A DNA stretch of 64,000 nucleotides. Origin: Streptomyces violaceoruber. GTDB lineage: Bacteria > Actinomycetota > Actinomycetes > Streptomycetales > Streptomycetaceae. The notes under the pieces are model-generated. The model saw only the letters and a program-made list of their open reading frames with translations, did not search any database and was not told the origin of the DNA. The stretch covers positions 8,494,001 to 8,558,000 of the forward strand of contig NZ_CP137734.1 in NCBI RefSeq assembly GCF_033406955.1, read 5' to 3'. The position numbers and the translations under genes were made by a program. Shown one piece after another: positions 16,393-24,990 of this stretch; position 1 is the stretch's first letter, and each line of letters begins with the position of its first letter.

Positions 16393-16731
16393 CACGTCGG
16401 CCTCCCACGCCTCGCAGCCTCGGCGTGGGTGACGGCCGACGGGGGACAGCCCCCTGACCGGGGTGGTTGTCGCCGAACCGAGAAGCCGCTTTCGTGAGGG
16501 GGCCGGTCGCGGTGTCGGCCGAGCGGTCCCACTGGCCCTCGCGGACGAAGACACGCGCGTGGCCCCGGTGTTGCGGAGCCATGAGAGAGGCGACGGGGAC
16601 GGCGCGGCTACCGGCTGCGTCGGCGTCGGCGGAGCGGCGTAAGGGTTCCGTCATCCTTTCCGGCCCCCCCGGGTGCCGTCCCTCGGCTTGAATGGGGCGC
16701 CGGTGGAAGGCGCTGGGAGGGCGAGGCGGGC
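16393..16731. other. Intergenic region, nothing recognised
   Basis: About 340 bp between the peroxiredoxin and DM13 genes. No supported gene or repeat was seen; it presumably carries the DM13 promoter. Confidence 0.5.
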
Positions 16732-17319
16732 ATGAGGCGTGGACGCAAGGCAGCAGGCAGGCCGTTGCTCATCGGGGCGCTGGCACTGGCGGTGGTCGGT
16801 GGCACCCTCGGGCTGTACTGGTTCCAGCCGTGGAAGCTGTGGCAGGACGAGACCGTGGACGAGGCCCTGCCCGGTGCGGTGACGACTGCCTCCCCGCCCG
16901 GTGCGGTGACGACTTCGCCCCCGCCCGCCGCCGCGCCCGCGCCGTCGCCGACCCGGGACGCCGGGCCGCGGACGGTGGCGGGCGGGGAACTGGTCAGCCA
17001 CGAACATTCCACCTCCGGCACGGCGCAGTTGGTACGGCTCACCGACGGCTCCCACGTCGTGCGGCTGGAGAACCTCGACACCAGCAACGGCCCGGATGTG
17101 CACGTGTGGCTGACCGACGCTCCGGTGAAGGAGGGGAAGGCCGGCTGGCACCTCTTCGACGACGGGGAGTACGTCGATCTCGGCAAGTTGAAGGGCAACA
17201 AGGGCAGCCAGAACTACGACGTGCCCGCCGACGTCGATCCCTCCCGCTACACCAGCGTCAGCGTCTGGTGCGACCGCTTCAACGTCTCCTTCGGCGCGGC
17301 GGAACTCGCCCGGGCCTGA
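16732..17319 (+). CDS. Membrane-anchored DM13-domain protein
   Basis: 195 residues. A basic start (MRRGRKAAGRP) leads into one hydrophobic segment (about 11-31) that should anchor the protein with its bulk outside. A Pro/Ala-rich stalk with a short internal repeat (PGAVTT twice) follows. The DM13 domain is at about 80-192 and includes NGPDVHVWLTDAPVKEG and SVSVWCDRFNVSFGAAEL. DM13 domains are thought to take part in electron transfer through a conserved Cys, here in the SVWCDRF strand. The neighbours do not clarify its partner. Confidence 0.88.
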   Translation: MRRGRKAAGRPLLIGALALAVVGGTLGLYWFQPWKLWQDETVDEALPGAVTTASPPGAVTTSPPPAAAPAPSPTRDAGPRTVAGGELVSHEHSTSGTAQLVRLTDGSHVVRLENLDTSNGPDVHVWLTDAPVKEGKAGWHLFDDGEYVDLGKLKGNKGSQNYDVPADVDPSRYTSVSVWCDRFNVSFGAAELARA

Positions 17320-17575
17320 TGCTCTCCCCGAAGGACCTGGTCAGAGCTGTCGCAGGGCGCGCTGCCGCGCGGCGATGCCGAACGACCCGGGACGCATGGG
17401 TGGTGATGTCGGCGATCAGGCCCCGCCAGGCCTCGAACTCGGTGCAGCGCTCGGCGGGCAGGGGCGGGGCACGCCATGAGAGCGAACCGGGGGAGAGGTG
17501 AGTGCATGCCGATTGCCTCCCCCGGCGGGCGCAGTGCATCGACGGCGCTGCGCCCGGCCCGACCGAGGCCTTCTC

Positions 17576-17607
17576 GGTGTGTGGTGTGTGGTGTGTGGTG
17601 TGTGGTG
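17576..17607 (+). repeat. GGTGTGT minisatellite, 4.6 copies
   Basis: Four perfect copies of the 7-bp unit GGTGTGT followed by GGTG, in the non-coding stretch after the DM13 gene. No gene is supported in 17320-17729. Confidence 0.9.
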
Positions 17608-17729
17608 CCGGGTGGGCAGGGATCGCCGTTCGGCACGGAGGGCAGTGCCGGGTACGCCAGGTGACGAACAGTCGTGCACCGGACAGCCCCCGCACCGGAC
17701 AGGCGACCCCGTGCCCGGCAGGTGGCCGT

Positions 17730-17768
17730 GCCGTGCCGCCCCAGGAGGTCACCGTCGGGCGGCACGGC
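17730..17768 (-). terminator. Strong hairpin after the symporter gene
   Basis: Perfect 12-bp arms GCCGTGCCGCCC and GGGCGGCACGGC with a 15-base loop, starting 5 bp past the symporter stop. There is no T run, as is usual for streptomycete terminators. Confidence 0.7.
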
Positions 17769-17772
17769 CCGC

Positions 17773-19383
17773 TCAGGCGGCGTCCAGTTCCCTGTGCCGC
17801 TCCGGAGCGGACAAGCGGCGCGCCCCACGGCGGGGATCGGTGACACTGCCCAACCAGCCCAGCAGGAATCCGGCAGGCACCGTCACCAGACCCGGGATCG
17901 TCACGTCCCAGACCTTGAAGTCGTAGTCCGGGAAGATCGCCGCAGGGGCACCTGACACGTACGGTGACACCGCCAGCGCCGCCACGCTCACCACGGTGGC
18001 CCCCCAGAGGCACCACAGCGCACCGCGGGCGGTGAAACCGGGCCAGTACAGCGCGTACAGCAGAACGGGCGCGAGGGCGGCGCCGCAGACCGCGAGCCAG
18101 AGCGTCGAGACCACCACGAGGTTCCAGTCGGCGGTGAAGACCGCCACCAGCGCGGCAGCCGACCCCGTCAACGCCGCCGACCACCGCGACGCGGCACCGT
18201 CCACGCCGCCCGCCGCGTGCCCACCGGACGCGTGGCTGTCGCCGGGTGCGCCGGACGCGCGCCTGCCGGACGCGTCCAGCACGTCCCGTCCCAGAGCGAT
18301 CCCGGCGGCGAGGGTCACGTCCACCACGGCCGCGAGCGCCGTGAGGAACAAAACGCAGGCCAGGGCCGCGACCAGGACACCGCCACTGTCGAGCGCGCGT
18401 CCGAGCAGCAGCGGCGTGAACACCTGCGCCGACGGACCGGCCTCGCGCAACGCCCCGCCGACAAGCGCCGCCGCACCGATGCCGACGACGGCGAGCGCGG
18501 CGTACAGGAGAGTGAGTTCGCCGAGCATCCAGCGGCCGACGGTCCGGGCACCGCGCGGGCTCTTCGTGGAAATCGCCCGCATCAGTACGGCGGGCATCGC
18601 CAGCGTGGCCATCGACATGCCGAAGATCTGTCCGATCCGGTTCACGGCCCCCACCCAGCCCTCACCGGTGTAGCCGCCCGGGCGTAGATACGCCCCGCCC
18701 AGCCCCGAGCCGTGCGCCGCGGCGTCGAGCAGCCGTCCGGGATTGCCGCCGAAGCGGTGCAGCACGAGCACGGCGGCGACCACCAGCACGGGCAGGGTGA
18801 CCGCGGACTTCGCGATCATCACCACGCCCGTACCCCGGATGCCGCCGATGACGGCAAGCGCCGTCATCACACAGCCGATCACCACGATGCAGCCGGTCCG
18901 CGCACCGGGCTGCCCGATGAGCGCCGCGGCCACGTTGCCGACCACCACCAACTGCACGACCAGGAGCGGCAAGCAGACGAGCAGGGTCACCACACCCCAC
19001 GAGGCGCGCACCGTGGGGCCGCCGCTGCCGCGCGCGTCCAGCAGGTCCGCCACCGTCAACGACGCGTGCCGGCGCAGCGGCTCGACGATCAGCACGAGGA
19101 GCAGCACGACGCCCATCAGGCTGCCCAGCATCACGCCGAGGCCGTCGAAGCCGGACGTGGCGACCATGCCCACCAGCACGGTGACCGTCGCGACCGTGGT
19201 GGTGTCGCCGCCCATCGCGATGCCCTGCTGCCAGGAACGCAGCCGCCGGCTGCCGGACCGCACGAGGGCCCGGTCGTCGTCGTCGGCTCCGGTGACGATG
19301 CACAGCATCAGGCAGATCACGACGAACACGGAGAACACGGCGAGGACGAGGGAACGGGACGAGGGGTCGAGCAGCGTGGTCAT
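17773..19383 (-). CDS. Sodium:solute symporter family permease
   Basis: 536 residues with about 12-13 hydrophobic segments. Early RSWQQGIAMGGDTTTVATVT and the GYTGEGWVGAVNRIGQIFGMSM segment, with MRAISTKSPRGAR following, match the monocarboxylate or acetate branch (ActP/MctC-like) of the SSS family. An insert rich in Gly, Ala and His (about 385-410) lies between helices. The start is fixed by an ATGA overlap with the preceding DUF485-like gene. The pair resembles the DUF485-ActP arrangement, but the substrate is not evident. Confidence 0.88.
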   Translation of the reverse strand: MTTLLDPSSRSLVLAVFSVFVVICLMLCIVTGADDDDRALVRSGSRRLRSWQQGIAMGGDTTTVATVTVLVGMVATSGFDGLGVMLGSLMGVVLLLVLIVEPLRRHASLTVADLLDARGSGGPTVRASWGVVTLLVCLPLLVVQLVVVGNVAAALIGQPGARTGCIVVIGCVMTALAVIGGIRGTGVVMIAKSAVTLPVLVVAAVLVLHRFGGNPGRLLDAAAHGSGLGGAYLRPGGYTGEGWVGAVNRIGQIFGMSMATLAMPAVLMRAISTKSPRGARTVGRWMLGELTLLYAALAVVGIGAAALVGGALREAGPSAQVFTPLLLGRALDSGGVLVAALACVLFLTALAAVVDVTLAAGIALGRDVLDASGRRASGAPGDSHASGGHAAGGVDGAASRWSAALTGSAAALVAVFTADWNLVVVSTLWLAVCGAALAPVLLYALYWPGFTARGALWCLWGATVVSVAALAVSPYVSGAPAAIFPDYDFKVWDVTIPGLVTVPAGFLLGWLGSVTDPRRGARRLSAPERHRELDAA

Positions 19384-19718
19384 GACCACCTCCGGGCGTC
19401 CGGCCCCGAACCGAGCCGGTCGAGCCGGCGCCCGTACCCCACCAGCGCGTGCACACCGACGGCAAGGGGCACTGCGGCCAGGATCACGCCGAGGCTCACC
19501 GGTCCGGCGACTAGTGTGCCGTACGCGGCAGGTACGAGGGCGGCGGACAGCGCGTAGAGCAGCCAGACGGCGGCGATCCGGAGACCGAGCCGCAGCCCGA
19601 CCGCCAGCCGCGCCGCCTCGCTCCCGACGTCCTGCCCTGGCTCCGGCGGAGGTCTCTCCCCGGCTGCGGGATCGTCACGCTTCGGCGGCTCGTACCAGGG
19701 CTGCGGTCCGAGAGACAT
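19380..19718 (-). CDS. DUF485-like small membrane protein
   Basis: 112 residues with an N-terminal polar, Pro-rich region (GPQPWYEPPKRDDPA) and two transmembrane helices (about 45-95). It ends in a basic tail. Genes of this kind precede SSS symporters and are taken to be accessory subunits. Its stop overlaps the symporter ATG (ATGA), showing translational coupling. Confidence 0.8.
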   Translation of the reverse strand: MSLGPQPWYEPPKRDDPAAGERPPPEPGQDVGSEAARLAVGLRLGLRIAAVWLLYALSAALVPAAYGTLVAGPVSLGVILAAVPLAVGVHALVGYGRRLDRLGSGPDARRWS

Positions 19719-20225
19719 GGGCGGCTCCGCTCACGTTCAGCCGGCACCCCAAGTGGGGCGCGCGTACGGGTATGGGTGGGCGCGGATTCAATCAGGCCCA
19801 CGCGCCGCCCCGTACGCCCCTCGCGCAGCTCTGTTCCCCGGCCCAATACGAAGCGCCGCGGACGGTGCACGGGCACTGCGCGACCGGAGTCCGGGCCGTT
19901 CCCCGGGAGCGGGTAGTCCTTTTGTCCCCGGACACCTTGTCGTAGTGATTCGCGACGGCACGGGAGCTCACCCATGACACCTCGAAGGCCGGCTCCCGAC
20001 ACGGACCGCACAGGTTCATCCTGAACGACAGCGCGGGGGCCTCGTTCGTTGCGCTTCACGGCCCGGCACCGGATCGGTGCGCCACGTGCAGAACCTCACT
20101 GAGCAGTGGGTGTACCGATCCATGACGCTTCTCGTCTCGGCTGGGCCTTCTGCTCGGGACATCTCCTCGCCGACCAGATGAAGGCGGCTCTGGCCCGTGC
20201 CTGAGGTGGGTGTTCGGTCTCCCGG
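19719..20225. other. Intergenic region, nothing recognised
   Basis: About 500 bp upstream of the DUF485-symporter operon and downstream of the FAD oxidoreductase. All open frames look like shadow sequence, and no clear hairpin stands out. Confidence 0.45.
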
Positions 20226-21380
20226 TCAACGGGCAGGAGTCGGAAAGGACTTGTCGCCGAACAGGACCCGGCCTGCCGCGGCCCGGCCGATCGGCGTGCG
20301 GAGCAGTGTGAAGGCCGCCTGGGCCACGGTCGGTGTGCGCACCTGGGCCAGGGCCCTGCGCAGGGTCAGCCGGCCTCGGAAAGCGGCGCGCAGAGCGGCT
20401 CCGTCGTAGGCGGACAGCGCATCCGGCCGCCTGGTACGCAGCGCGTGGTCCAGGACTTCGGCCGCGAACTCCGACAGTCGCAGGCACGGATCCAGGCCAC
20501 CGGCGGTGAGCGGGGAGACCGCGCCGGCCGCGTCCCCCACCAGAATGCCGTCAGCGCAGCCGATCCGGCGCAGCACGCCGCCGACGGGAATCGGACCGCC
20601 GCGGCGCTCCACCGCTTCCGGACGGTCCACGCCGGCCAACCCGGGCGCTGACGCGCTGAACCGCTGCAGTGCTTGGCGAAGTCCGCCCGGAAAGCGTTCC
20701 GCATAGCCGGCGACGCCCACATGCGCGTGCTGCCCGTCGTTGACCACCCAAGCCAGGTAGCCGGGAGCGAGCGAGGGGTCGAGCACGCAGTGGAAGGTCG
20801 GTGGTTCCTCGGGTCCGGCCAGCTCGAAGACCTCCTCGGCTCCGACCAGCAGATGGTGGTTGCGGTCAAGGCCGAGGTCGCGGGCGACGCTGGAGCGGGC
20901 TCCGTCGGCACCGACGACGAACCGCGCCCGGACAGCCGTCGGCCCGTCGCGACCGAGCAGGTGGAACGTGTCGCCCCGGCGTCCGGCGTAGCGCGTGCCC
21001 AGGACGATGCGCACGCCGGCGGTCGTCGCGGTGGCCGCCGCCGCGGTGTAGAGAGGCGCCATGTCTCCTACGCGGTACTCATCGCGGCCGCTGACCAGGG
21101 AGACGGGGCGGCGCAGATCGGGCGGGTAGAGGACGACCCGTCGAATCGGTGGGCCGAGGTGCTCGGGAGGCAGCGGGAAGTCGTCGAGCGTCTTCCGCAC
21201 GAAGATCCCCGTGGTGCGGACCGCGCCGACAAGACTGGCTCGCCGGTCGATCAGGAGGACGCCGTGGCCCTGCCGGGCGAGGAGCGTAGCGGTGTGGAGG
21301 CCGGCCAGTCCGGCGCCGACGACGAGGACATCCGTACGGGCCGTGGCCCCGAGGAAGTCGGTGCCGGTCGGAGTGCTCAC
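20226..21380 (-). CDS. FAD-dependent oxidoreductase (geranylgeranyl-reductase-like)
   Basis: 384 residues. The FAD Rossmann motif is at about 17-45 (VLVVGAGLAGLHTATLLARQ). The second FAD signature is DGILVGDAAGAVSPLTAGG (about 270-290), with VGADGARSSVARDLG in between. This fits the GGR/PHBH-like flavoprotein group that reduces isoprenoid double bonds or hydroxylates aromatic rings. The GTG start overlaps the XRE gene stop (GTGA), so it is the last gene of a three-gene operon. The substrate is unknown. Confidence 0.85.
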   Translation of the reverse strand: MSTPTGTDFLGATARTDVLVVGAGLAGLHTATLLARQGHGVLLIDRRASLVGAVRTTGIFVRKTLDDFPLPPEHLGPPIRRVVLYPPDLRRPVSLVSGRDEYRVGDMAPLYTAAAATATTAGVRIVLGTRYAGRRGDTFHLLGRDGPTAVRARFVVGADGARSSVARDLGLDRNHHLLVGAEEVFELAGPEEPPTFHCVLDPSLAPGYLAWVVNDGQHAHVGVAGYAERFPGGLRQALQRFSASAPGLAGVDRPEAVERRGGPIPVGGVLRRIGCADGILVGDAAGAVSPLTAGGLDPCLRLSEFAAEVLDHALRTRRPDALSAYDGAALRAAFRGRLTLRRALAQVRTPTVAQAAFTLLRTPIGRAAAGRVLFGDKSFPTPAR

Positions 21381-21622
21381 AGGTGACGCTCCGCGGGCGT
21401 GGCCTCGTCCGCCAGGCGTTCGGCCTCCCAGCGCAGCAGGTCTCCGGGCTGGCAGTCCAGGACCTCGCAGAGCGCGGCCAGCGTGGTGAACCGGACCGCC
21501 TTGGCGCGGCCGTTCTTGAGGACCGCCAGGTTGGCGGGGGTGATGCCGATGCGTTCGGCGAGTTCACCCACGGACATCTTGCGCCGGGCCAGCATCACGT
21601 CGATGTCGACGACGATCGGCAT
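21377..21622 (-). CDS. Small XRE-family regulator (YozG-like)
   Basis: 81 residues consisting almost only of a Cro/C1-type HTH: VGELAERIGITPANLAVLKN and VRFTTLAALCEVLDCQPGDL. Such short regulators are usually next to a DUF2975 membrane protein. The start and stop overlap both neighbours (TGATG with DUF2975, GTGA with the oxidoreductase). The likely target is the palindromic pair upstream of the operon. Confidence 0.92.
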   Translation of the reverse strand: MPIVVDIDVMLARRKMSVGELAERIGITPANLAVLKNGRAKAVRFTTLAALCEVLDCQPGDLLRWEAERLADEATPAERHL

Positions 21623-22113
21623 CAGATCACCCCGGCCAGCTCGGTCTGCATCCGGGTCGCCTCGACCTCGCGGGCGACCGCCTGGGCGAGCAGCATCCGC
21701 AGCACGAGCACGATCAGGGCGACCGCGAAGACCGCCAAGGAGACGCCGCCGAGCAGCAGGACGACGCCCGGGGCCACGGCCTCGCCCGGCGCCAGGACGA
21801 CGCCCAGGGCGAAGACCAGGACCGCCGCAGCGGTGAACGCGCCGATCACGATGTGCACGTACCGGAAGGCGCCGTCGGAGAACACGCTGCCACGTCGCAC
21901 CATGCTCACCAGGCGCCACACGCAGACGAGGACGGTCTGGGCCGTGACGATGCCCAGAACCACGATCAGCAAAATCGGAACGCGCCGGTCCGCGAGCACA
22001 CCGCCCTCCATGTCGTCGGCCAGCAGCGCGACCATTACGGTCTGCACGAACAGCGAACCGGCGAGCAGCGCCACGAGTACGGTGCGCAGCGCCACCATGG
22101 TGATCTTTCCCAT
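21622..22113 (-). CDS. DUF2975 membrane protein
   Basis: 163 residues with four hydrophobic helices (about 8-32, 45-68, 83-108 and 118-145). A basic cytoplasmic loop (SMVRRGSVFSDGAFRYV) is typical of DUF2975, which is almost always paired with a YozG-type XRE regulator and may control it from the membrane. ATG 22113 is chosen because AAGGAGAG lies just upstream. It is the first gene of the operon. Confidence 0.9.
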   Translation of the reverse strand: MGKITMVALRTVLVALLAGSLFVQTVMVALLADDMEGGVLADRRVPILLIVVLGIVTAQTVLVCVWRLVSMVRRGSVFSDGAFRYVHIVIGAFTAAAVLVFALGVVLAPGEAVAPGVVLLLGGVSLAVFAVALIVLVLRMLLAQAVAREVEATRMQTELAGVI

Positions 22114-22124
22114 CAACTCTCCTT

Positions 22125-22162
22125 CGATCGAAATGCGATGGCAATCTATCGAAATTCGATAG
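22125..22162. promoter_or_regulatory. Paired ATCGAAAT-CGAT operators upstream of the DUF2975-XRE operon
   Basis: CTATCGAAATTCGATAG (22146-22162) is a near-perfect palindrome, and GATCGAAATGCGAT just to its left repeats the core ATCGAAAT(T/G)CGAT. Two AT-rich copies right before the DUF2975 start suggest autoregulation by the small XRE protein. Confidence 0.65.
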
Positions 22163-22370
22163 GAGGGGCAAGGTGGTGGCAGGGAGTGGCCCTTCAGGTC
22201 CGGGTTCCTCGGGACCTCCGCAGAGGGCGGCGTGCAGTCTCCGTGGTGGTGGTTTGCGTGGGCGTCGGACGGATTCCTGCACGAAGCCCTGCTCGAAAGG
22301 CGCTGAGCGAACAGCGTAGAGCGAAGCGCTCGTGCCTGCGTGACCGCAGCCCCCCTGGCCGTCCGGAGCC

Positions 22371-22500
22371 ATGGCCCCCTACCGCCGCCGGCGTGACGAG
22401 CACGGGGACTGGCACGCTGCCGCTCAGCGCAGCCTCTGCAACCGCATGCTCGGTCGGATGTTCCACTGCCTCCCGTGCCCGAGGGTGCCCTCGTGCGGTG
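22371..22500 (+). pseudogene. Possible IS110-like transposase C-terminal remnant
   Basis: A short frame reads YRRRRDEHGDWHAAAQRSL followed by NRMLGRMFHCL. This resembles the C-terminal helix of IS110-type transposases (Tyr-Arg rich, then a Leu-Asn-Arg-Leu and Cys-Leu ending). No start, catalytic part or ends were found. It may be an unrelated fragment. The rest of 22163-22500 shows nothing. Confidence 0.3.
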
Positions 22501-23529
22501 TCAGTGTTGGGCCAACCAGTGCAAGGAATCGACTACGGGCGGCGCGAGCGTGGTCGGGTGGTCGGTGTCGTGCATCAGATGGTCCACTCCCGGAAGCACC
22601 ACTCGGCCCGGTCCATGGGCATGCGCGTGACGCAAGGCGGTTGTCAGGGCGTTCGTCGTATCACAAGGGACCTGGACGTCGTGGGTGCCGCACGTCAGTA
22701 GCACCTTGGTTCCCGGCCGGAGCGCGAAGGCGGTGTCCGGTGGGTAGACGGCGTCGTCGCTTCGCACGAACCGGGCGTTCGGCCCTTGGAACGCCTCGAA
22801 GAGCCGGGCGATCGGGGAGGGTAGATCGGCGGTGTCGACCGGTCGGCGTTCGCGCAGGGCGGTGACGGCGGCGTCGACGGCCGCGTTGACGGTGCGTTGC
22901 TGCTCCGGTGTGAACTGACCCTGTCGGGTCGCTTCGGCGATCTGAGCCCTGAGCTGCAACGCGACCAGGTCCAACATGCGGATCGCCTGTGGTTGCAGCA
23001 GCGCCAGGCCGGCCGGGCGCGGGCTCACCGTGCCGCCCAGCAGCAGTCCCGTCATCGCACCCTCGCTGTGTCCGACGACAAGCAGCGCGTGCGGGTCGGT
23101 CTCCGACTGGTCACGCAACGACTCGTAGCCGGCCCGTGCCTGGCGGACGAACGCCGGGTAATCCAGTTCCTCCGGACGATCCTGGTAGGTGCCGAGCCCG
23201 GTGCGGCCGGTGCCGTACTTGTCGAACCGCAGCGTGGCGACTCCGTCTTTGCCCAGCGTATCGGCCAACTGGGCCAGGGTGTCGGGTAAGGACGCGGGCG
23301 GTTGGTTGCCGTCGCGGTCGGTGGGACCGCTGCCGGGCAGCAGCAGCGCCGCCCGCAGCCGTTGCCCGGCGCGGTGCTCGGGAACGTGCAGGGTGCCGTA
23401 CGCGGTCGTACCGTCGGCCGTGAAGGCGACGTCGCGGTCGACGGCCGGCACCAGGGCGGGAGTCGCCTCGACCGGAGTGACGGTGACGACGGCCAGTGCC
23501 GTCGCGACGGCTGCCAAGTGGCGGAACAT
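22501..23529 (-). CDS. Secreted alpha/beta-hydrolase
   Basis: 342 residues with a signal peptide (MFRHLAAVATALAVVTVTPV, cleavage probably near residue 25). The nucleophile elbow is VVGHSEGAMTG (Ser about 155), with an oxyanion strand ALLLPGSGPTDRDGN, and the late acid-His pair is likely in the CGTHDVQVPCD and GVDHLMHD segments. This is the prolyl-oligopeptidase-like or YqiA/Axe group of serine hydrolases. It begins 4 bp after the PH-domain gene, forming the end of a TetR-PH-hydrolase operon. Confidence 0.88.
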   Translation of the reverse strand: MFRHLAAVATALAVVTVTPVEATPALVPAVDRDVAFTADGTTAYGTLHVPEHRAGQRLRAALLLPGSGPTDRDGNQPPASLPDTLAQLADTLGKDGVATLRFDKYGTGRTGLGTYQDRPEELDYPAFVRQARAGYESLRDQSETDPHALLVVGHSEGAMTGLLLGGTVSPRPAGLALLQPQAIRMLDLVALQLRAQIAEATRQGQFTPEQQRTVNAAVDAAVTALRERRPVDTADLPSPIARLFEAFQGPNARFVRSDDAVYPPDTAFALRPGTKVLLTCGTHDVQVPCDTTNALTTALRHAHAHGPGRVVLPGVDHLMHDTDHPTTLAPPVVDSLHWLAQH

Positions 23530-23533
23530 CGGC

Positions 23534-23893
23534 CTACCTCCTTCCGGCGAGGGTGCCCTCGATCAGGGCGACGGTCGCGCGGGGGTCGTCGACTTGGAGA
23601 ACGAGGCGCGCGTACTGCTCGTCGGAGAGTTCGATCACGACAGCCTTCGAACGGTCCTTGACGTCCCAGAAGACCTTCTCGCCCTCCTGATGGAATGTGC
23701 CCGCGATGATCACGCCGGGTAGGTGGGAGCCCGGCGCGCGGACTCCCTTCGGTTCGGCGGCGATACCGGGATCGACGGTCGCGCCACGGACGTGGGCCAG
23801 CGGGATGGTCAGGCTGCCTTTGAAGGCCCAGAGCTTGTCGAGACCCTCGATCACGACGACGAGGTCGTCGCCTTCGATACGTATCAGTGCCAT
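23534..23893 (-). CDS. Bacterial PH-like domain protein
   Basis: 119 residues starting MALIRIEGDDLVVVIEGLDK. It is strand-rich, with LWAFKGSLTIPLAHVRGATV, a GVIIAGTFHQEGEKVFWDVK core and a VVIELSDEQYARLVLQV C-terminal helix, the signature of bacterial PH domains (DUF1093/YdjM-like). The start follows AGAGGA. It lies between the TetR and hydrolase genes with gaps of only 13 and 4 bp. Confidence 0.8.
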   Translation of the reverse strand: MALIRIEGDDLVVVIEGLDKLWAFKGSLTIPLAHVRGATVDPGIAAEPKGVRAPGSHLPGVIIAGTFHQEGEKVFWDVKDRSKAVVIELSDEQYARLVLQVDDPRATVALIEGTLAGRR

Positions 23894-23906
23894 GTCGGAA
23901 TCCTCT

Positions 23907-24407
23907 TCAGGTGCGGGGACTGAGGCGTTGTGCCAGCGCGGTGGCGGCGTTGTCGGGGTTGCCACGCAGGACGATGCCCAGCGCGGCGGCCGTGACGGCG
24001 GTGGCCAGGTCGGCGGAGACGCCGAGCGCGTCGGCGACCGCCCGGTCGACGGCGGCCAAAGCGGCGTTCACCTCGGCAGCGACCTCTTCGTCCACCGGTG
24101 CGCGTTCGGTGATCGCGAGGAGAAGCAGTCCGAGGTCGGTCGACGTGACGAGCCGCAGAGCGGCCGCGGCGTCCGGTGCGCCGGCAAGGTCGTCGAGCAA
24201 CGGGCCGACGTCGTCGGCGAGGTGGCGGCGCAGAGCGGTCAGGTAGAGGCCGCGTTTGCTGCCGAACGTCTTGTACAAGCTGTTGCGGTGCACGCCGAGG
24301 TGACTGACGAGGTCGTCGACGGACACGCCGTCATACGCACGTCCGCCGAACAGAGTCACAGCGGCGCGCACCGCTTCGTCTTCGTCGAATGCCCTTGGCC
24401 TGCCCAT
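23907..24407 (-). CDS. TetR-family transcriptional regulator
   Basis: 166 residues starting MGRPRAFDEDEAVRAAVTLF, with the HTH at about 8-50 (YDGVSVDDLVSHLGVHRNSL). The C-terminal domain is short. It heads the TetR-PH-hydrolase operon. A palindrome just upstream of its start is the likely operator. Confidence 0.92.
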   Translation of the reverse strand: MGRPRAFDEDEAVRAAVTLFGGRAYDGVSVDDLVSHLGVHRNSLYKTFGSKRGLYLTALRRHLADDVGPLLDDLAGAPDAAAALRLVTSTDLGLLLLAITERAPVDEEVAAEVNAALAAVDRAVADALGVSADLATAVTAAALGIVLRGNPDNAATALAQRLSPRT

Positions 24408-24428
24408 GGCCGCTAGCCAAGCACTTGA

Positions 24429-24456
24429 GGAACGATCAGTCAAGAACGATCGTTCC
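24429..24456. promoter_or_regulatory. TetR operator (GAACGATCGTTC) upstream of the regulator
   Basis: GAACGATCGTTC (24444-24455) is a perfect 12-bp palindrome, and a half copy GGAACGATC lies at 24429-24437. It is about 40 bp before the TetR start. Confidence 0.75.
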
Positions 24457-24990
24457 TTTACCTCCCGCCCGCCACGGTCTTCCCCCTGTTGTGGGCCGCC
24501 CACAAGGCTGCGGTGCCGCGTCGCGGCCTGCGGGAGCCCTCCCTTGTTCCGGTTGGGGGTGAACGCCTTGAGACCCACCGCAGCCTGCTCGACCGCCTTT
24601 CCGACGGTGTGTCGTGTCCGCCGCGCCGTCCGCGACCATGAACGCTGTCCTGCGGTCCGAGCCCGACCGTCTCAGTCCCCTCGCGACGACCGCCGGCAGG
24701 TCTGGGCGACGACGTGCTGCCCGAACCTGCTGCGCGCCGCGGTGTCGGCCTCCCGCGCCACGGTGCGCAGGGCCACGGACACGTCACCGCCGCGCCAGGT
24801 GACGGAACGGGAGCACGACCGGACGGCCCGCCCGCCGTCCCGGCACGGAGACCCCGGAGAGCGCGGCGCGCGGCACCACGACGCGCAGGTCGTTGCGGAG
24901 GCCGTCCGCCTCCGTGCCGGGCACCCCGCGCGGGACGGGCACGCGTCGCACGCTCCCGGTCGTGGGCGGGCGGTGTGATTGGCTCGAACC
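24457..24990. other. Divergent intergenic region with a possible 55-codon ORF
   Basis: Most of this gap shows no gene. On the minus strand 24951-24784 could encode 55 residues (VRRVPVPRGVPGTEADGL...) from a GTG preceded by GGGAGC. Its codons have high third-position G/C, and a second frame goes on in a similar style (SVALRTVAREADTAARSRFG). It may be a decayed gene, but I recognise no family. Confidence 0.3.

Noticed and set aside
24406..24978. Plus-strand frame upstream of the thioredoxin-NHL gene
   Set aside because: Cys/Arg-rich, no domain, and overlaps the TetR operator.
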